Translations under genes and position numbers: made by a program | In this document: piece by piece, positions 15,252-23,663 of the stretch | How positions within the stretch are numbered: the first letter of the stretch is position 1 | Layout: each line of letters begins with the position of its first letter | Origin: an uncultured Verrucomicrobiota bacterium | Lineage (GTDB): Bacteria; Verrucomicrobiota; Kiritimatiellia; SS1-B-03-39; UBA6053 | DNA: 34,422 nucleotides | Assembly: GCA_937127435.1 (NCBI GenBank) | Contig: CAKZLZ010000172.1 | Coordinates: 1-34,422, forward strand | Reading direction: 5' to 3' | Notes under the pieces: model-generated | What the model was told of the DNA's origin: nothing | The model's input: only the letters and a program-made list of their open reading frames with translations | Database searches by the model: none

Positions 15252-17648
15252 TTATTTGACCAAATCCGCTCCAGCCAAAGCCAATAGTTTGGTGAGGTAG
15301 TAGTGTTTGAGATCAAAACGTCCTGCCTGGATCGGATCCTGCTGACGTTGCCATGCGGTGAACCAATCGAGGGCCGGCCAGAAATCCCGGGAAGTGCGGA
15401 GCACGCCAAAGCGGAGGAGGGTTGCCAGCATTTCATCTTTGGATCTTACTTTGTACATGGCCTGTTTGAAGGCGGGGATGTCTTCTCTTTTCAGGTCAAT
15501 CATCATGTTTGGATAATCACCGATGAGTCCATCCACAAAGATAAGATTGTCTTTTTTCGGTTCGCGCCGATCCGCTTCGTCCAGGAGACCGGAGACATTT
15601 TTAAACGCCTTGTTCCGGAGAATGGTCATGACGGTGTCGTCGTTTTCCGCGTTTCGAACTCTGACAAAAGTCACTTCCGGAAAATATTGTACAAAGGGCG
15701 CCGCAGCTTGCGGGAGTTCAATATAGGCGTTGCGCAGGAGGGAAACCGCACCGTTCTCCATGTCCTCTTCTGTTTTTTCAACCAGCAGGTCGTGCAGTTG
15801 TTTTCGGACGTCCGTGCTCTCATTATAGGGAATGTTGCTGATTCCTTTGATGTGGGTATCGGGATAATGAAACAAGCGCATCGTGGTGGGAATGCCGTTG
15901 TACCAATTATCAAACATTTCTTTCCGATCCTGTTCTGGGAAGAGCCGGAGGTAATTGCATTCACCTTCATAGCGGAGGAAATCGAAATACAGGCGGGTGG
16001 CCAACTGGTGACCTACGGTGCCGAACACATCATAGTTCACGACCAATAAATAATAGATCCGCTCGAAGAGGGTATAATCAACAAACCATCCATTTGGAGG
16101 CGTTTCACCCACAAACCCTTTCTCCACCGAGGCGGTATCGAAGTGCCGGAACACGGTTAAGTAAGGGGCATCCGATTCTTTTCGTCCGGACCAAATATCA
16201 TCCAGGTCAAATCCGCCTTTGGTTTGGGACTGCGCCAGAAGTGCCTGATTTTGCAGTATTTGAAAATCATGAACCCGGTGCATTACGGTGTTATAGCCAA
16301 CAGTATGGTCTTTGCCGGTGAACCCCAGGGGAATGACCAGATTGGGTTTGGCTTCGACCATAAATGCGGAATCCGTGACCGAAGGATCGGATTCGGGGTG
16401 AAGGAAATAGAGAAAAAAGTGATCCCAGATTCCGTTCAGCGCAACCTGTCCCCGACACACCGGCCCGCGAATAAAAGATTGTACAAAATAGAAACTGCTA
16501 TCGAGCATGAAGTTATAACGGCTTTGCTCGGGGATGGCTTTGTAAACATCGAAAGGCCGCTGGGCGAGGTGGAGAGAGTATCCGGGCAGGACTTCAGGTT
16601 CCCATGGCGTTTCCCAAAATATTTTCTGCCAATAGGTCATTCGTTCGCCGCTAAGTTCATAAGGAAGGTGGTTCTTTCTCATGATTTCCGCAGAGTATTT
16701 TACAAAGCGGTAATAGACCCGCTCTACACCGGGGGGGTCATTGGGGCGCCGGGTGTGGATGGCCCGGACTTCCTCTCCGGGCGGGGTTTTGGAGCGGACA
16801 ATTTTAAAAAATTCTGAATCCGGAAGGTTTTTAAAGTGAAGGTGAGCCGAGAAAAGATGCTCGTAGATGTAGCGTGAAGTCAGCTGGTCTTTGGCGGTTG
16901 GCTGGTTTAGAAGATCTTCCCATTTTCGAACTTCTATTTCTTCATCCCGGGTAAAGGTGAGGTCTTTCTTTTCAATTTTGGCCCCGTCTGCGATCCAAAG
17001 CGCAAGGGTTTCAAATTCCTCTTCTTCCAGTCCATAGGTATAGAAGGGCATGCCTGCATGGGGGAACTTTTGAATGTAATCGGGGAATTCTGCGATGGTC
17101 GGTGCCATGGGCACATCATGAGAATCCCGGACGATGGCATCCAATATTCCCCCCTCCGGTAATTGGCGAAGTCTGGACATCGCCAGCATTTGATAGAGAA
17201 CCGAGCTGTCCAGGCGTTGCCCGGGAGTCTCGGCCTGTGGGTCGGGTAAAACCGTAAAGAACCCCTTTTTACGCCACTCTTCCTCGGTGGTTGCATCTTC
17301 TCCCAGACGGGTGGGCGCTTCCTGGGACAGGCGCGATAGATCATAGACTCGTTGTTTCGAGCCTCCCCGGATCAGTCCCTCTGCAGAGGTGAGTTTCAGT
17401 TGGGCCGGTGCGTCAAAACAGGAATGACAGGAGGCGCAACGCGCATCGAAAATGGGCTGAATATCATCCGTATAAGATATTGTACCCAGACGTGGATTGT
17501 CTAAATCCAGCAGCGCTTTTAAATCAAAGTCGGTGAGAGGTGCGGGGGCGGTTGTCCGGCAACCGGTGAAAATCATAAGGGCCGCACAACTGATGGAGAT
17601 GCTGATTGGGAGCCAGACGCGTAGCAGGAATTGATTTGTTGGTTTCAT
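15252..17648 (-). CDS. cti: Fatty acid cis/trans isomerase (CTI), lipoprotein
   Basis: A 798-residue protein that matches periplasmic fatty acid cis/trans isomerase, a cytochrome c-type enzyme converting cis to trans double bonds in phospholipid acyl chains as a fast response to solvents, heat or metals. The heme site CASCH (residues 71-75) follows the conserved YTDDIQPIFDARC segment, with an extra Cys at 77. The following LSRLSQEAPTRLGEDA and the long C-terminal half (PNLVIPLGF, YTLFERIYYLLVVNYDVFGTVGHQLATRLYFDFLR) are characteristic. The start at 17648 gives a lipoprotein signal with lipobox FTGC (Cys30), so it is anchored in a membrane. The open frame upstream to 17762 overlaps the terminator of the preceding gene and is not used. 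Confidence 0.92.
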   Translation of the reverse strand: MKPTNQFLLRVWLPISISISCAALMIFTGCRTTAPAPLTDFDLKALLDLDNPRLGTISYTDDIQPIFDARCASCHSCFDAPAQLKLTSAEGLIRGGSKQRVYDLSRLSQEAPTRLGEDATTEEEWRKKGFFTVLPDPQAETPGQRLDSSVLYQMLAMSRLRQLPEGGILDAIVRDSHDVPMAPTIAEFPDYIQKFPHAGMPFYTYGLEEEEFETLALWIADGAKIEKKDLTFTRDEEIEVRKWEDLLNQPTAKDQLTSRYIYEHLFSAHLHFKNLPDSEFFKIVRSKTPPGEEVRAIHTRRPNDPPGVERVYYRFVKYSAEIMRKNHLPYELSGERMTYWQKIFWETPWEPEVLPGYSLHLAQRPFDVYKAIPEQSRYNFMLDSSFYFVQSFIRGPVCRGQVALNGIWDHFFLYFLHPESDPSVTDSAFMVEAKPNLVIPLGFTGKDHTVGYNTVMHRVHDFQILQNQALLAQSQTKGGFDLDDIWSGRKESDAPYLTVFRHFDTASVEKGFVGETPPNGWFVDYTLFERIYYLLVVNYDVFGTVGHQLATRLYFDFLRYEGECNYLRLFPEQDRKEMFDNWYNGIPTTMRLFHYPDTHIKGISNIPYNESTDVRKQLHDLLVEKTEEDMENGAVSLLRNAYIELPQAAAPFVQYFPEVTFVRVRNAENDDTVMTILRNKAFKNVSGLLDEADRREPKKDNLIFVDGLIGDYPNMMIDLKREDIPAFKQAMYKVRSKDEMLATLLRFGVLRTSRDFWPALDWFTAWQRQQDPIQAGRFDLKHYYLTKLLALAGADLVK

Positions 17649-17733
17649 GTCAGGGGTAAAATAAAGGAAATGTAAGGAGCGAGAATAGATGGGGAAATGC
17701 CAAATACAATTATCATTCTTTGCTGGGATCTGT

Positions 17734-17765
17734 AAAAAAAATGGAACCCCGTGAGGTTCCATTTT
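17734..17765 (-). terminator. Factor-independent terminator of the barrel protein gene
   Basis: Read on the minus strand, GGTTCCAT and ATGGAACC arms (17755-17762 with 17741-17748), extended by three A-T pairs, form an 11-bp stem with a 6-nt loop followed by a run of eight T (17741 down to 17734). It lies 24 bp beyond the stop of the 158-residue barrel gene and upstream of cti, so the two are separate transcripts. Confidence 0.85.
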
Positions 17766-17788
17766 GGTTTCAAGGTAGATATCTTACA

Positions 17789-18265
17789 TTAGAAGAGCAG
17801 TACCCGGATGCCGATACCGGCGTTAAAATCGAATTCGGTGTTGGGGCTCACGTTCATGACCGGCACCAATTCCAGGAAGAGTTCAAAGGGGAATTCAGCA
17901 TAGCTCATGACCACGCCGAAGGGGATACGTACGCCATACACATCCTGCGCTTCGTTTTCTTCGGTTTTATAGAGGAAACCCATCCCGATGTAGCCACGGT
18001 ACTCGTTGAGGTTCATTCCATCTTCGGTGGCGTCCAGATGCATGATCCAATCGAGTTGGTATTGTAGGCGTTCTTCTTCACTGTCTTCAAAAGTCCAGGC
18101 GGCAGCACCCTGAATGGAAGCGGTGTCGGTCAGATTGATTTTTGCACTTACTCCACTGGGTTCACCGGCCAGAATACCAATGGCAAAGTGTTTATCCGGG
18201 GCCTGTGCGGACAAGCGGGTCAGTGAAAGCAAAAACAGGGTAATGGGCAAAATCCATTTTTTCAT
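17789..18265 (-). CDS. Small outer-membrane beta-barrel-like protein
   Basis: A 158-residue protein with a signal peptide (MKKWILPITLFLLSLTRLSAQA). The mature part has alternating hydrophobic and polar residues in several strands (FAIGILAGEPSGVSAKINL, SIQGAAAWTF, LQYQLDWIMHL, GYIGMGFLYK, YGVRIPFGVVMSY, FELFLELVPVMNV) and ends in a strand with a terminal Phe (GIGIRVLLF), the usual outer-membrane insertion signal. This fits a small eight-stranded barrel, although no family is named. The start at 18265 has a GGAG 9 nt upstream; an upstream ATG at 18280 would add five residues. A strong terminator follows. Confidence 0.75.
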   Translation of the reverse strand: MKKWILPITLFLLSLTRLSAQAPDKHFAIGILAGEPSGVSAKINLTDTASIQGAAAWTFEDSEEERLQYQLDWIMHLDATEDGMNLNEYRGYIGMGFLYKTEENEAQDVYGVRIPFGVVMSYAEFPFELFLELVPVMNVSPNTEFDFNAGIGIRVLLF

Positions 18266-18340
18266 ATAGGGGGTCTCCATAAAGGGTTGGTGAGCCTTTT
18301 CATATGTAGGATTTCGTAGTGAATAGCAAGTTTACAAATT

Positions 18341-18371
18341 ATCGGGTTGTGTCTCTTTCTTCAAACCCGAT
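18341..18371. promoter_or_regulatory. Inverted repeat ATCGGGTT-N15-AACCCGAT in divergent gap
   Basis: A perfect 8-bp inverted repeat with a 15-nt spacer sits between the divergent barrel gene (-) and beta-propeller gene (+). It could be an operator for one or both, or a hairpin in an mRNA leader. It differs in sequence from the LacI-type palindromes further on. Confidence 0.35.
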
Positions 18372-18416
18372 TCGAATTTGCTTTCATATGTTATCTGAAA
18401 AGATGTATTGAGGTCT

Positions 18417-19685
18417 ATGAATTTATCCCGCTTTCCCGGTTACACAGAATTTGACCCTCTGGTTCCTGTTTGGTGTGTTACTCCCAATCGGAAAGGGTGT
18501 ATTCACCGGTTTTTCGATACCAATCCTATTAGCCCGTCCGGGCGATATTTGGCGGTGTTTCAGTTTCCATTTGAAGACCGGCGTCCTGAACCGGGAGAAA
18601 CTGGACATATCGTCTTGGTGGATTTGGAGAGCGGGGAAGACCGGGTGATGGCCGAGACCTGTGGATGGGAACCGCAGATGGGTGCCAATGTGAACTGGGG
18701 CGGTTCGGATACCGAATTGTATTTTAACGATGTGGATACCGACACTTGGCAACCCTTTGCCTGGAAGCTAAATCCGTTTACCGGCGAAAGACAGCGGATG
18801 CAGGGAACTGTGTATCATGCTTCACCGGACGGGCGCTGGTTGATTTCGGCCAACATGACAACCATGCGCAAGAGCCAGCCGGGTTATGGTGTTTCTATTC
18901 CTTTGGGGAGGATGCGTCGAAACCTGTGGCAGAATTGTAATGAAGATGGTTTTTACCTGACCGACACCCGGACCGGGAAAGTCAAAATGTTGGCTTCTAT
19001 TCGTGAGCTGCTTGAGCGTGCAAACCCGCCGGTTAAAATCGAAGAGGTGGAACAACAGGAGATCTACGGGTTTCACAGCAAATTTAATCCCCAAGGTGAC
19101 CGTCTCATGTTGAGTCTGCGTTGGTTCGAAGCCAAAGCGGAGGCACGGTGGGATATGTTCAAGCACCACCACAATGAAGTCCGCTTTGCCTGGGTGACCT
19201 GTGATTTAAATGGAGAAAATGTACATTGTGCGGTCGGCCCTGAAGAGTGGATCAAGAGGGGGCATCACGCCACCTGGTTTCCCGACGGAAAACAAATCTC
19301 GATGAATTTGGATTTGAACCGGGAAAAAATGCTACGTTTGGTTTCCGTAAATCAGGATGGTAGCGACTTAAAATTAATGTCCGATGCGTTGCCGGGTTCA
19401 GGTCATCCGACCGTGCATCCAAACGGAAAAAATGTGCTTACCGATACTTATAAATTCGAGGCAAGCGCCTTAGGAGACGGAACGATTCCTCTACGGTGGA
19501 TTGATTTAAAAAAAGGCACCGAGGAATGTTTGGTCCGGGTGAATGTAAACCAACCTTACGAGGATCGTGTACTGCGGGTAGATGCACATCCTGCCTGGGA
19601 TGCCGCCCACCGTTATGTGATCTTCAATGGTTTTGTTGGTGGAACCCGCCGGGTATTTATCGCCGATTTGGAAAGCAGGATCTGA
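18417..19685 (+). CDS. Six-bladed beta-propeller protein, oligogalacturonate-lyase-like
   Basis: A 422-residue cytoplasmic protein made of WD40/TolB-type blades. Repeating segments are NPISPSGRYLAVFQ, YHASPDGRWLIS, SKFNPQGDRLMLSL, ATWFPDGKQISMNL, PTVHPNGKNVLTD and AHPAWDAAHRYVIFNG, about six blades. This layout, without a signal peptide, is seen in oligogalacturonate lyases (PL22) and related uncharacterised proteins of polysaccharide loci, where histidines in the propeller hold a metal; KHHHNEV and KRGHHATWF are candidate sites. Lyase activity is an inference from overall resemblance. The ATG at 18417 is used; a TTG at 18408 is in frame. It ends 9 bp before the convergent glycosidase. Confidence 0.7.
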   Translation: MNLSRFPGYTEFDPLVPVWCVTPNRKGCIHRFFDTNPISPSGRYLAVFQFPFEDRRPEPGETGHIVLVDLESGEDRVMAETCGWEPQMGANVNWGGSDTELYFNDVDTDTWQPFAWKLNPFTGERQRMQGTVYHASPDGRWLISANMTTMRKSQPGYGVSIPLGRMRRNLWQNCNEDGFYLTDTRTGKVKMLASIRELLERANPPVKIEEVEQQEIYGFHSKFNPQGDRLMLSLRWFEAKAEARWDMFKHHHNEVRFAWVTCDLNGENVHCAVGPEEWIKRGHHATWFPDGKQISMNLDLNREKMLRLVSVNQDGSDLKLMSDALPGSGHPTVHPNGKNVLTDTYKFEASALGDGTIPLRWIDLKKGTEECLVRVNVNQPYEDRVLRVDAHPAWDAAHRYVIFNGFVGGTRRVFIADLESRI

Positions 19686-19694
19686 GAGATGCTT

Positions 19695-21956
19695 TTAATT
19701 TCCCGCGGGACTTAAGCGAATCAGGCAGTCGCCGGTGCCGTCGAAATGAATCCAGAGACAGCCCTCTCTTTCTTCTTGAACGTGTTCCATATTGCTTCCG
19801 CTCGCTTCCTGCACTTTGAGGGTCCAGCCTGCCGGAACGACATAGCGGAAGTGATTCCAGCCGAAGGAGTCGAAACTGTAAACAATGTCAGGGCCCTCTT
19901 CATGGACACGGGCCAGCCGGGCGGTGGAAGAGAGCAGGCAGGGACTGCCCGGCAGGACCGGGTCAGTCGCGGGAAAGTGTAGGACATTTTTCCCCGGCCT
20001 TAATAGGCCTTCGGGAATTTGCCAAGTGTGGGGCACTTCCTCATGATTCATGGAAAGCCCCCGGCGGTCTTCGTCGAAGAAAACTTTCAGAGAAAGATTG
20101 TGGTATTCGTAATGATCGATTGTTTTCAGCTGCCGGGTAGGGCGGAGGGCCAGCCCGTGGGGCAGGCGGCGGAGTCCCTGGCCCACCAGCGTGGCCAATA
20201 AGGGACCAATACTGAAGGCTTGTGGACGAACGTCGTGTTGAGAGTCGCCATCTTCGATGCCCAACATTTCCACCACCGTGTAGGGCATGGGGAAAAATTT
20301 CCCGGGGCGGGTGCATTGATCTTTTGCCAGTTCGATCGCCGCCGACACTTGCGCGACCGGGACATCCAGCGGGTCCAGAGACTGGATCAATGAAAAATAG
20401 CCGGCCAAAAAAGAACCGTCTGGATGGGCCAAGGTTTTTTCGAAAAGCTTTTTACGGATGACACCGGCATCGTGGGTGGGGAAGAAAGGGGTAATGGAGA
20501 GGGCCCATTCGTAATCGGTTCGATCCAGACCTTGCCCTTCCGCCAGCACGCAGCGGCCATCTTCCAGCCGGAGCCATCCGTAATCCGGAACTTCTTTTTG
20601 CACCAGGGGGAGCAGGGCTTTATGGATCTCGCCCGCGCGGCGTCTCCATTCCCGGACCTTGGTGAAGTCCGTGGTCATTTCCGCCAGCATCAGATAGACG
20701 TTCCAGTTGAGCAGGTTGATATAGATATCAAAGGATTGCAGCACCTGTTGACCGTCGAATTCGACCCCTTTGGCTTCCACCCGTTTTCCCACTGCGCCAT
20801 CGATCCCGAAATCTCTGGAGCCTTTAAACGGGGTTTCGCAGGCGAAGAAGCGGCCAAAGAGATTTTTTTCGGCATCGTAGCAATACCGTTCGTACCAGTT
20901 GGTGACTTCTTCGAGCATAAACAGGTCATCCGAACTGGGGGCCACCCCGGTATGGGTCCAGCTTTCAAACACGGACCAAACGGCATAAAACAGTCCGTCT
21001 TCCTGCCACTTGGAAATCGGATTGGTTAGTTGGCCGTACATCCAGCCCACCCGCCCCTCTTCCTCAATACGGGTAGCGTTAGCGAGAAGAAAATTTTTCC
21101 AGCGGGAAAGCGGTGCCGGGTTTCCCGCGCGGGCTTGAAAGGCTTCAATGATTGCGCCGTCGCGGACCCAAATGAGGTAATAGATCCGGTTGATCGCCGC
21201 CCGGATAGCGCCTTGTTGGTCCTGCATGGCCAGCAAAACCCGGCGGTTTACGTGAACCAGCCGTTCTAATTCCGGTTGGTTGCGCAGACTGAAGGACCCG
21301 GCGCGTAATGCCTGATCGATTTTCGTTTCATCCTGGTCCCGGGTGGCGTCGTAGCCGGCGTGGAGCAGGTGTGCAACTTCCCGTTCCAACTTGGGAAGGT
21401 CTTCATCCAGATCCCCGCCGATGACCAATAGGCTGTTTTTCTCCAGATTCGCAGTGGCGTATGTGGATCTCCCGGTTTCGATGGTGGGCTGATATTGAAA
21501 GACCGCTTCCCGGCACTGGGCCGTAAATTCAAAACGTTTGCGGCGTTCCTGATGGCGAATTTTGAACTGATGTGGATTGCAGGTGAGAACCTGATTGTTG
21601 CGGTGGGATTTGAAATCCACGCGTTGGGGTTCGCTTAGATCCAGATAGATGAGGGGGGAGTCGTAGGAAACGGCCAGTCTTAACACCCGGTCTGTGTAGT
21701 AAATGCTCACATGAAAGGCATCGTATTCGCAGCGCACGAAGTCGGATTCAGTCAGATCCGGCAAAGTAATCGCATCCCAGAGGCGCATATGATCATCCCG
21801 ATTGCTGAAATTTCGATCCCGATAACTCGCTGACCGATTTGCACGGGGGGAATACCATAACTCAATCTGCGTTTGTGCATGCAAATTAATTTCCACTCGC
21901 AATCCACATGGATTATGGAGAAGAATATTTTTACCGGGGGGATCGTAGAGCGACAT
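19695..21956 (-). CDS. (alpha/alpha)6-barrel glycoside hydrolase candidate
   Basis: A 753-residue cytoplasmic protein. The N-terminal 180 residues are beta-rich (IELWYSPRANRS..., LAVSYDSPLIYLDL), then an alpha/alpha toroid begins near 250 with the GH15-like motif YYLIWVRDGAIIEAF. Further landmarks include GRVGWMYGQ, QEDGLFYAVWSVFESW, DFGIDGAVGKRVEAKGVEFDGQQV, and LDRTDYEWALSITPFF with candidate acidic residues. A beta-rich tail (about 630-753) closes the protein. I expect activity on an alpha- or uronic-acid oligosaccharide, but the family is not certain (GH15, GH78 and GH65-like barrels share the fold). It lies 72 bp downstream of the LacI gene on the same strand, with two palindromes in between. 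Confidence 0.6.
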   Translation of the reverse strand: MSLYDPPGKNILLHNPCGLRVEINLHAQTQIELWYSPRANRSASYRDRNFSNRDDHMRLWDAITLPDLTESDFVRCEYDAFHVSIYYTDRVLRLAVSYDSPLIYLDLSEPQRVDFKSHRNNQVLTCNPHQFKIRHQERRKRFEFTAQCREAVFQYQPTIETGRSTYATANLEKNSLLVIGGDLDEDLPKLEREVAHLLHAGYDATRDQDETKIDQALRAGSFSLRNQPELERLVHVNRRVLLAMQDQQGAIRAAINRIYYLIWVRDGAIIEAFQARAGNPAPLSRWKNFLLANATRIEEEGRVGWMYGQLTNPISKWQEDGLFYAVWSVFESWTHTGVAPSSDDLFMLEEVTNWYERYCYDAEKNLFGRFFACETPFKGSRDFGIDGAVGKRVEAKGVEFDGQQVLQSFDIYINLLNWNVYLMLAEMTTDFTKVREWRRRAGEIHKALLPLVQKEVPDYGWLRLEDGRCVLAEGQGLDRTDYEWALSITPFFPTHDAGVIRKKLFEKTLAHPDGSFLAGYFSLIQSLDPLDVPVAQVSAAIELAKDQCTRPGKFFPMPYTVVEMLGIEDGDSQHDVRPQAFSIGPLLATLVGQGLRRLPHGLALRPTRQLKTIDHYEYHNLSLKVFFDEDRRGLSMNHEEVPHTWQIPEGLLRPGKNVLHFPATDPVLPGSPCLLSSTARLARVHEEGPDIVYSFDSFGWNHFRYVVPAGWTLKVQEASGSNMEHVQEEREGCLWIHFDGTGDCLIRLSPAGN

Positions 21957-21985
21957 TACTTTTTTAAAAGAGTTGGGAAATGACT

Positions 21986-22002
21986 CTTTTGATTATCAAA
22001 AG
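21986..22002. promoter_or_regulatory. Palindrome CTTTTGAT-T-ATCAAAAG upstream of the glycosidase
   Basis: A perfect 8-1-8 palindrome lies 29 bp upstream of the glycosidase start (21956, minus strand). It uses the same half-sites (ATCAAA, TTTGAT) as the three LacI-type candidates but in opposite orientation, so it may bind another protein or the same one differently. Confidence 0.4.
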
Positions 22003-22006
22003 AAGG

Positions 22007-22032
22007 TTAAACGAAAAGGACATTTCGCTTAA
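22007..22032. promoter_or_regulatory. Inverted repeat at the LacI stop codon
   Basis: TTAAACGAAA and TTTCGCTTAA form a 10-bp inverted repeat (one mismatch) with a 6-nt loop, overlapping the LacI stop codon (22029-22031). No T-run follows on the minus strand, so a terminator is not indicated. It may be an operator for the glycosidase downstream. Confidence 0.3.
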
Positions 22033-23057
22033 ACTTTTACAGATCCGCTCGATCCCCTGAGGATAAGTTGAGGCAGTGCTTCTTCGTTTACGGCTTTTTT
22101 GCCTTTCGATAAGTCCAAAACCAATTCCATGGTCCGTTTTCCCCGTTGTTCATGTGCTTGTGAAACCGAGGTGATGGCGGGTCTGGCATATTCACAAAAG
22201 GGTGCATTGTCGAATCCTGTCACTTTGACTTCTTCCGGAACCTTGATTCCGGCGGCATTTAAGGAATTGATAATCCCCATGGCGTGGGCATCGGATTGCC
22301 CCGCGATTCCTTCGGGCAAAGAGTCGGTTGCAAGCCAGTTTTTGACCGCAGCTTCACCGGCTTGATAGGTATATTTCAATTCTCCGGGATCCTGGACCCA
22401 CTTTGGATCGACGGAAATACCCCGGTCTTTCATGGCTTTAAGAAACCCCTGGGTTCTTTGGGGATGTGCTGAGAGGGTTCCCACAGACCGGCAGCCTTGA
22501 TCCAGCAGGTGGCGGGTGATCATTTCCATGGCCGTTGATTGGTTCATACCCACATTTAGAATGTCCGGGTGGATGGGGTTGTCGAAAACGGTTACGACAG
22601 GCAGGCCCCGTTTTTGAATTTCAAAAATCTGATCTTTCAAATCCGGATGCAGTGCGCCACCGATGATGAGGCCGTCCATCATCCCCCGGTGAGCTGTTTG
22701 GCTCATTTCAATAAATTCTTCATCTTTCTCGAAAAAATTTAAGATAAGCTTTTGGTTATGTTCCCGCGCGGATTCTGCAATACCGAGCATGACATTCCCG
22801 GTGAGTCCGCTGCCGGCTTCCCCGTGGCGGTGAATTAAAACCCCGATGGCATTATGGCGCCCGGTGCGGAGTGATTCAGCGGAAAGGTTTTTCCGGTAGT
22901 CCAAATCCCGTGCGGTTTTGCGTATTTTTTCAGCCAATGCTTCTGTAACCCCGGTATTCCCTAAACGGTCATTCAGCACTTTGGAGACCAAGGAAACGGA
23001 AACACCGGCTTCTTCGGCAATATTTTTTAATGAGGGGCGGGCAGAAGGCTTTAACAT
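22029..23057 (-). CDS. LacI-family transcriptional regulator
   Basis: A 342-residue LacI/GalR-type regulator. The N-terminal helix-turn-helix (SLKNIAEEAGVSVSLVSKVLNDR, about residues 9-31) is followed by a hinge and the periplasmic-binding-protein-like sugar domain (IGVLIHRHGEAGSG, DGLIIGGALHP, GQSDAHAMGIINSLNAAGIKVPEEVKVTGFDNAPF). The frame is open upstream to 23126, but the start at 23057 gives the usual N-terminus and avoids the stop region of the upstream gene, whose end is 19 bp away. It is likely a sugar-responsive repressor. Three ATCAAA-NN-TTTGAT palindromes with a two-base centre in this neighbourhood are candidate operators. Confidence 0.93.
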   Translation of the reverse strand: MLKPSARPSLKNIAEEAGVSVSLVSKVLNDRLGNTGVTEALAEKIRKTARDLDYRKNLSAESLRTGRHNAIGVLIHRHGEAGSGLTGNVMLGIAESAREHNQKLILNFFEKDEEFIEMSQTAHRGMMDGLIIGGALHPDLKDQIFEIQKRGLPVVTVFDNPIHPDILNVGMNQSTAMEMITRHLLDQGCRSVGTLSAHPQRTQGFLKAMKDRGISVDPKWVQDPGELKYTYQAGEAAVKNWLATDSLPEGIAGQSDAHAMGIINSLNAAGIKVPEEVKVTGFDNAPFCEYARPAITSVSQAHEQRGKRTMELVLDLSKGKKAVNEEALPQLILRGSSGSVKV

Positions 23058-23076
23058 GTTGTTTATAAATGAGGGA

Positions 23077-23514
23077 TCAGTTTTTTTTGGCGGGGGTGAT
23101 GACAGTATAACTGCCGTCATTTCCAATACGAATATATACCATTGGGGGTTTTAAAGTGTTGATCGTCGAGCCGTCCGCTCTGGAACGGACATAACAAATC
23201 GGTTGACCGGGTGCGGAAATATGGACTTTTCCGCCTACGCCCGGCCGAATCTCTATTACAATATCTCCCGGGGTGGTAATGATAAAATCACCATCTTTTC
23301 CTGGTTGAACATAAGATGAATTTTGGTCGGATTTCACCAATTTGAAATTTCCAGCCTCATCGGGTTTCAAATGTACTGTTTCCTCGCCGGCCCGGGAAAT
23401 GCTGAACCCCCCATCTTCGGTCGGGTGGATATATTGCACTCCTCCCCGTGAAAGCGGGGCCTGACATGCAAGCGTAAGTGCGAAGGTTGTAAGGATGGAT
23501 TGAAATTTTAGCAT
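23077..23514 (-). CDS. Small secreted protein with six tandem 20-residue repeats
   Basis: A 145-residue protein with a signal peptide (residues 1 to about 24) and no recognised family. The mature part consists almost entirely of six copies of a 20-residue unit starting near 26, 46, 66, 86, 106 and 125. The consensus is h-Y-I/V-x-P-x-x-D/G-G-x-F-x-I, for example VQYIHPTEDGGFSIS, SSYVQPGKDGDFIIT and MVYIRIGNDGSYTVIT. Such a unit suggests a two-strand hairpin stacked into a small beta solenoid or roll. The ATG at 23514 is preferred over 23532 because it begins the signal peptide. The LacI gene follows 19 bp downstream, an unusual operon partner for a regulator. Confidence 0.7.
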   Translation of the reverse strand: MLKFQSILTTFALTLACQAPLSRGGVQYIHPTEDGGFSISRAGEETVHLKPDEAGNFKLVKSDQNSSYVQPGKDGDFIITTPGDIVIEIRPGVGGKVHISAPGQPICYVRSRADGSTINTLKPPMVYIRIGNDGSYTVITPAKKN

Positions 23515-23600
23515 GGAGTGCCGGCACAGCATACGGATGACAACTCCGCTACTGGCGCAGAATATAGATGTATGTGTAACCTCAATTAATAGGGTGAAAA

Positions 23601-23627
23601 GCGGATGCAGTCGATGGTATAATCCGC
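23601..23627 (-). terminator. Weak terminator-like hairpin after the deacetylase gene
   Basis: GCGGAT and ATCCGC can pair around a loop of about 15 nt, with A-run on the left and T-run on the right in the plus strand, so it could end transcripts from either direction. It lies 37 bp beyond the deacetylase stop. The large loop lowers confidence. Confidence 0.3.
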
Positions 23628-23663
23628 ATCTTTTTGGTGGAATCTACGTAGTTTAGGTTGAAT

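Noticed and set aside
16224..16817. 197-codon plus-strand open frame opposite cti
   Set aside because: Antisense shadow of a well-supported gene with no domain pattern of its own.
17649..17762. N-terminal extension of the cti reading frame
   Set aside because: It overlaps the terminator of the upstream gene and precedes the lipoprotein signal; the start at 17648 is much better.
20424..21029. 201-codon plus-strand open frame opposite the (alpha/alpha)6 glycosidase
   Set aside because: Antisense shadow; no start context and no recognisable protein features.
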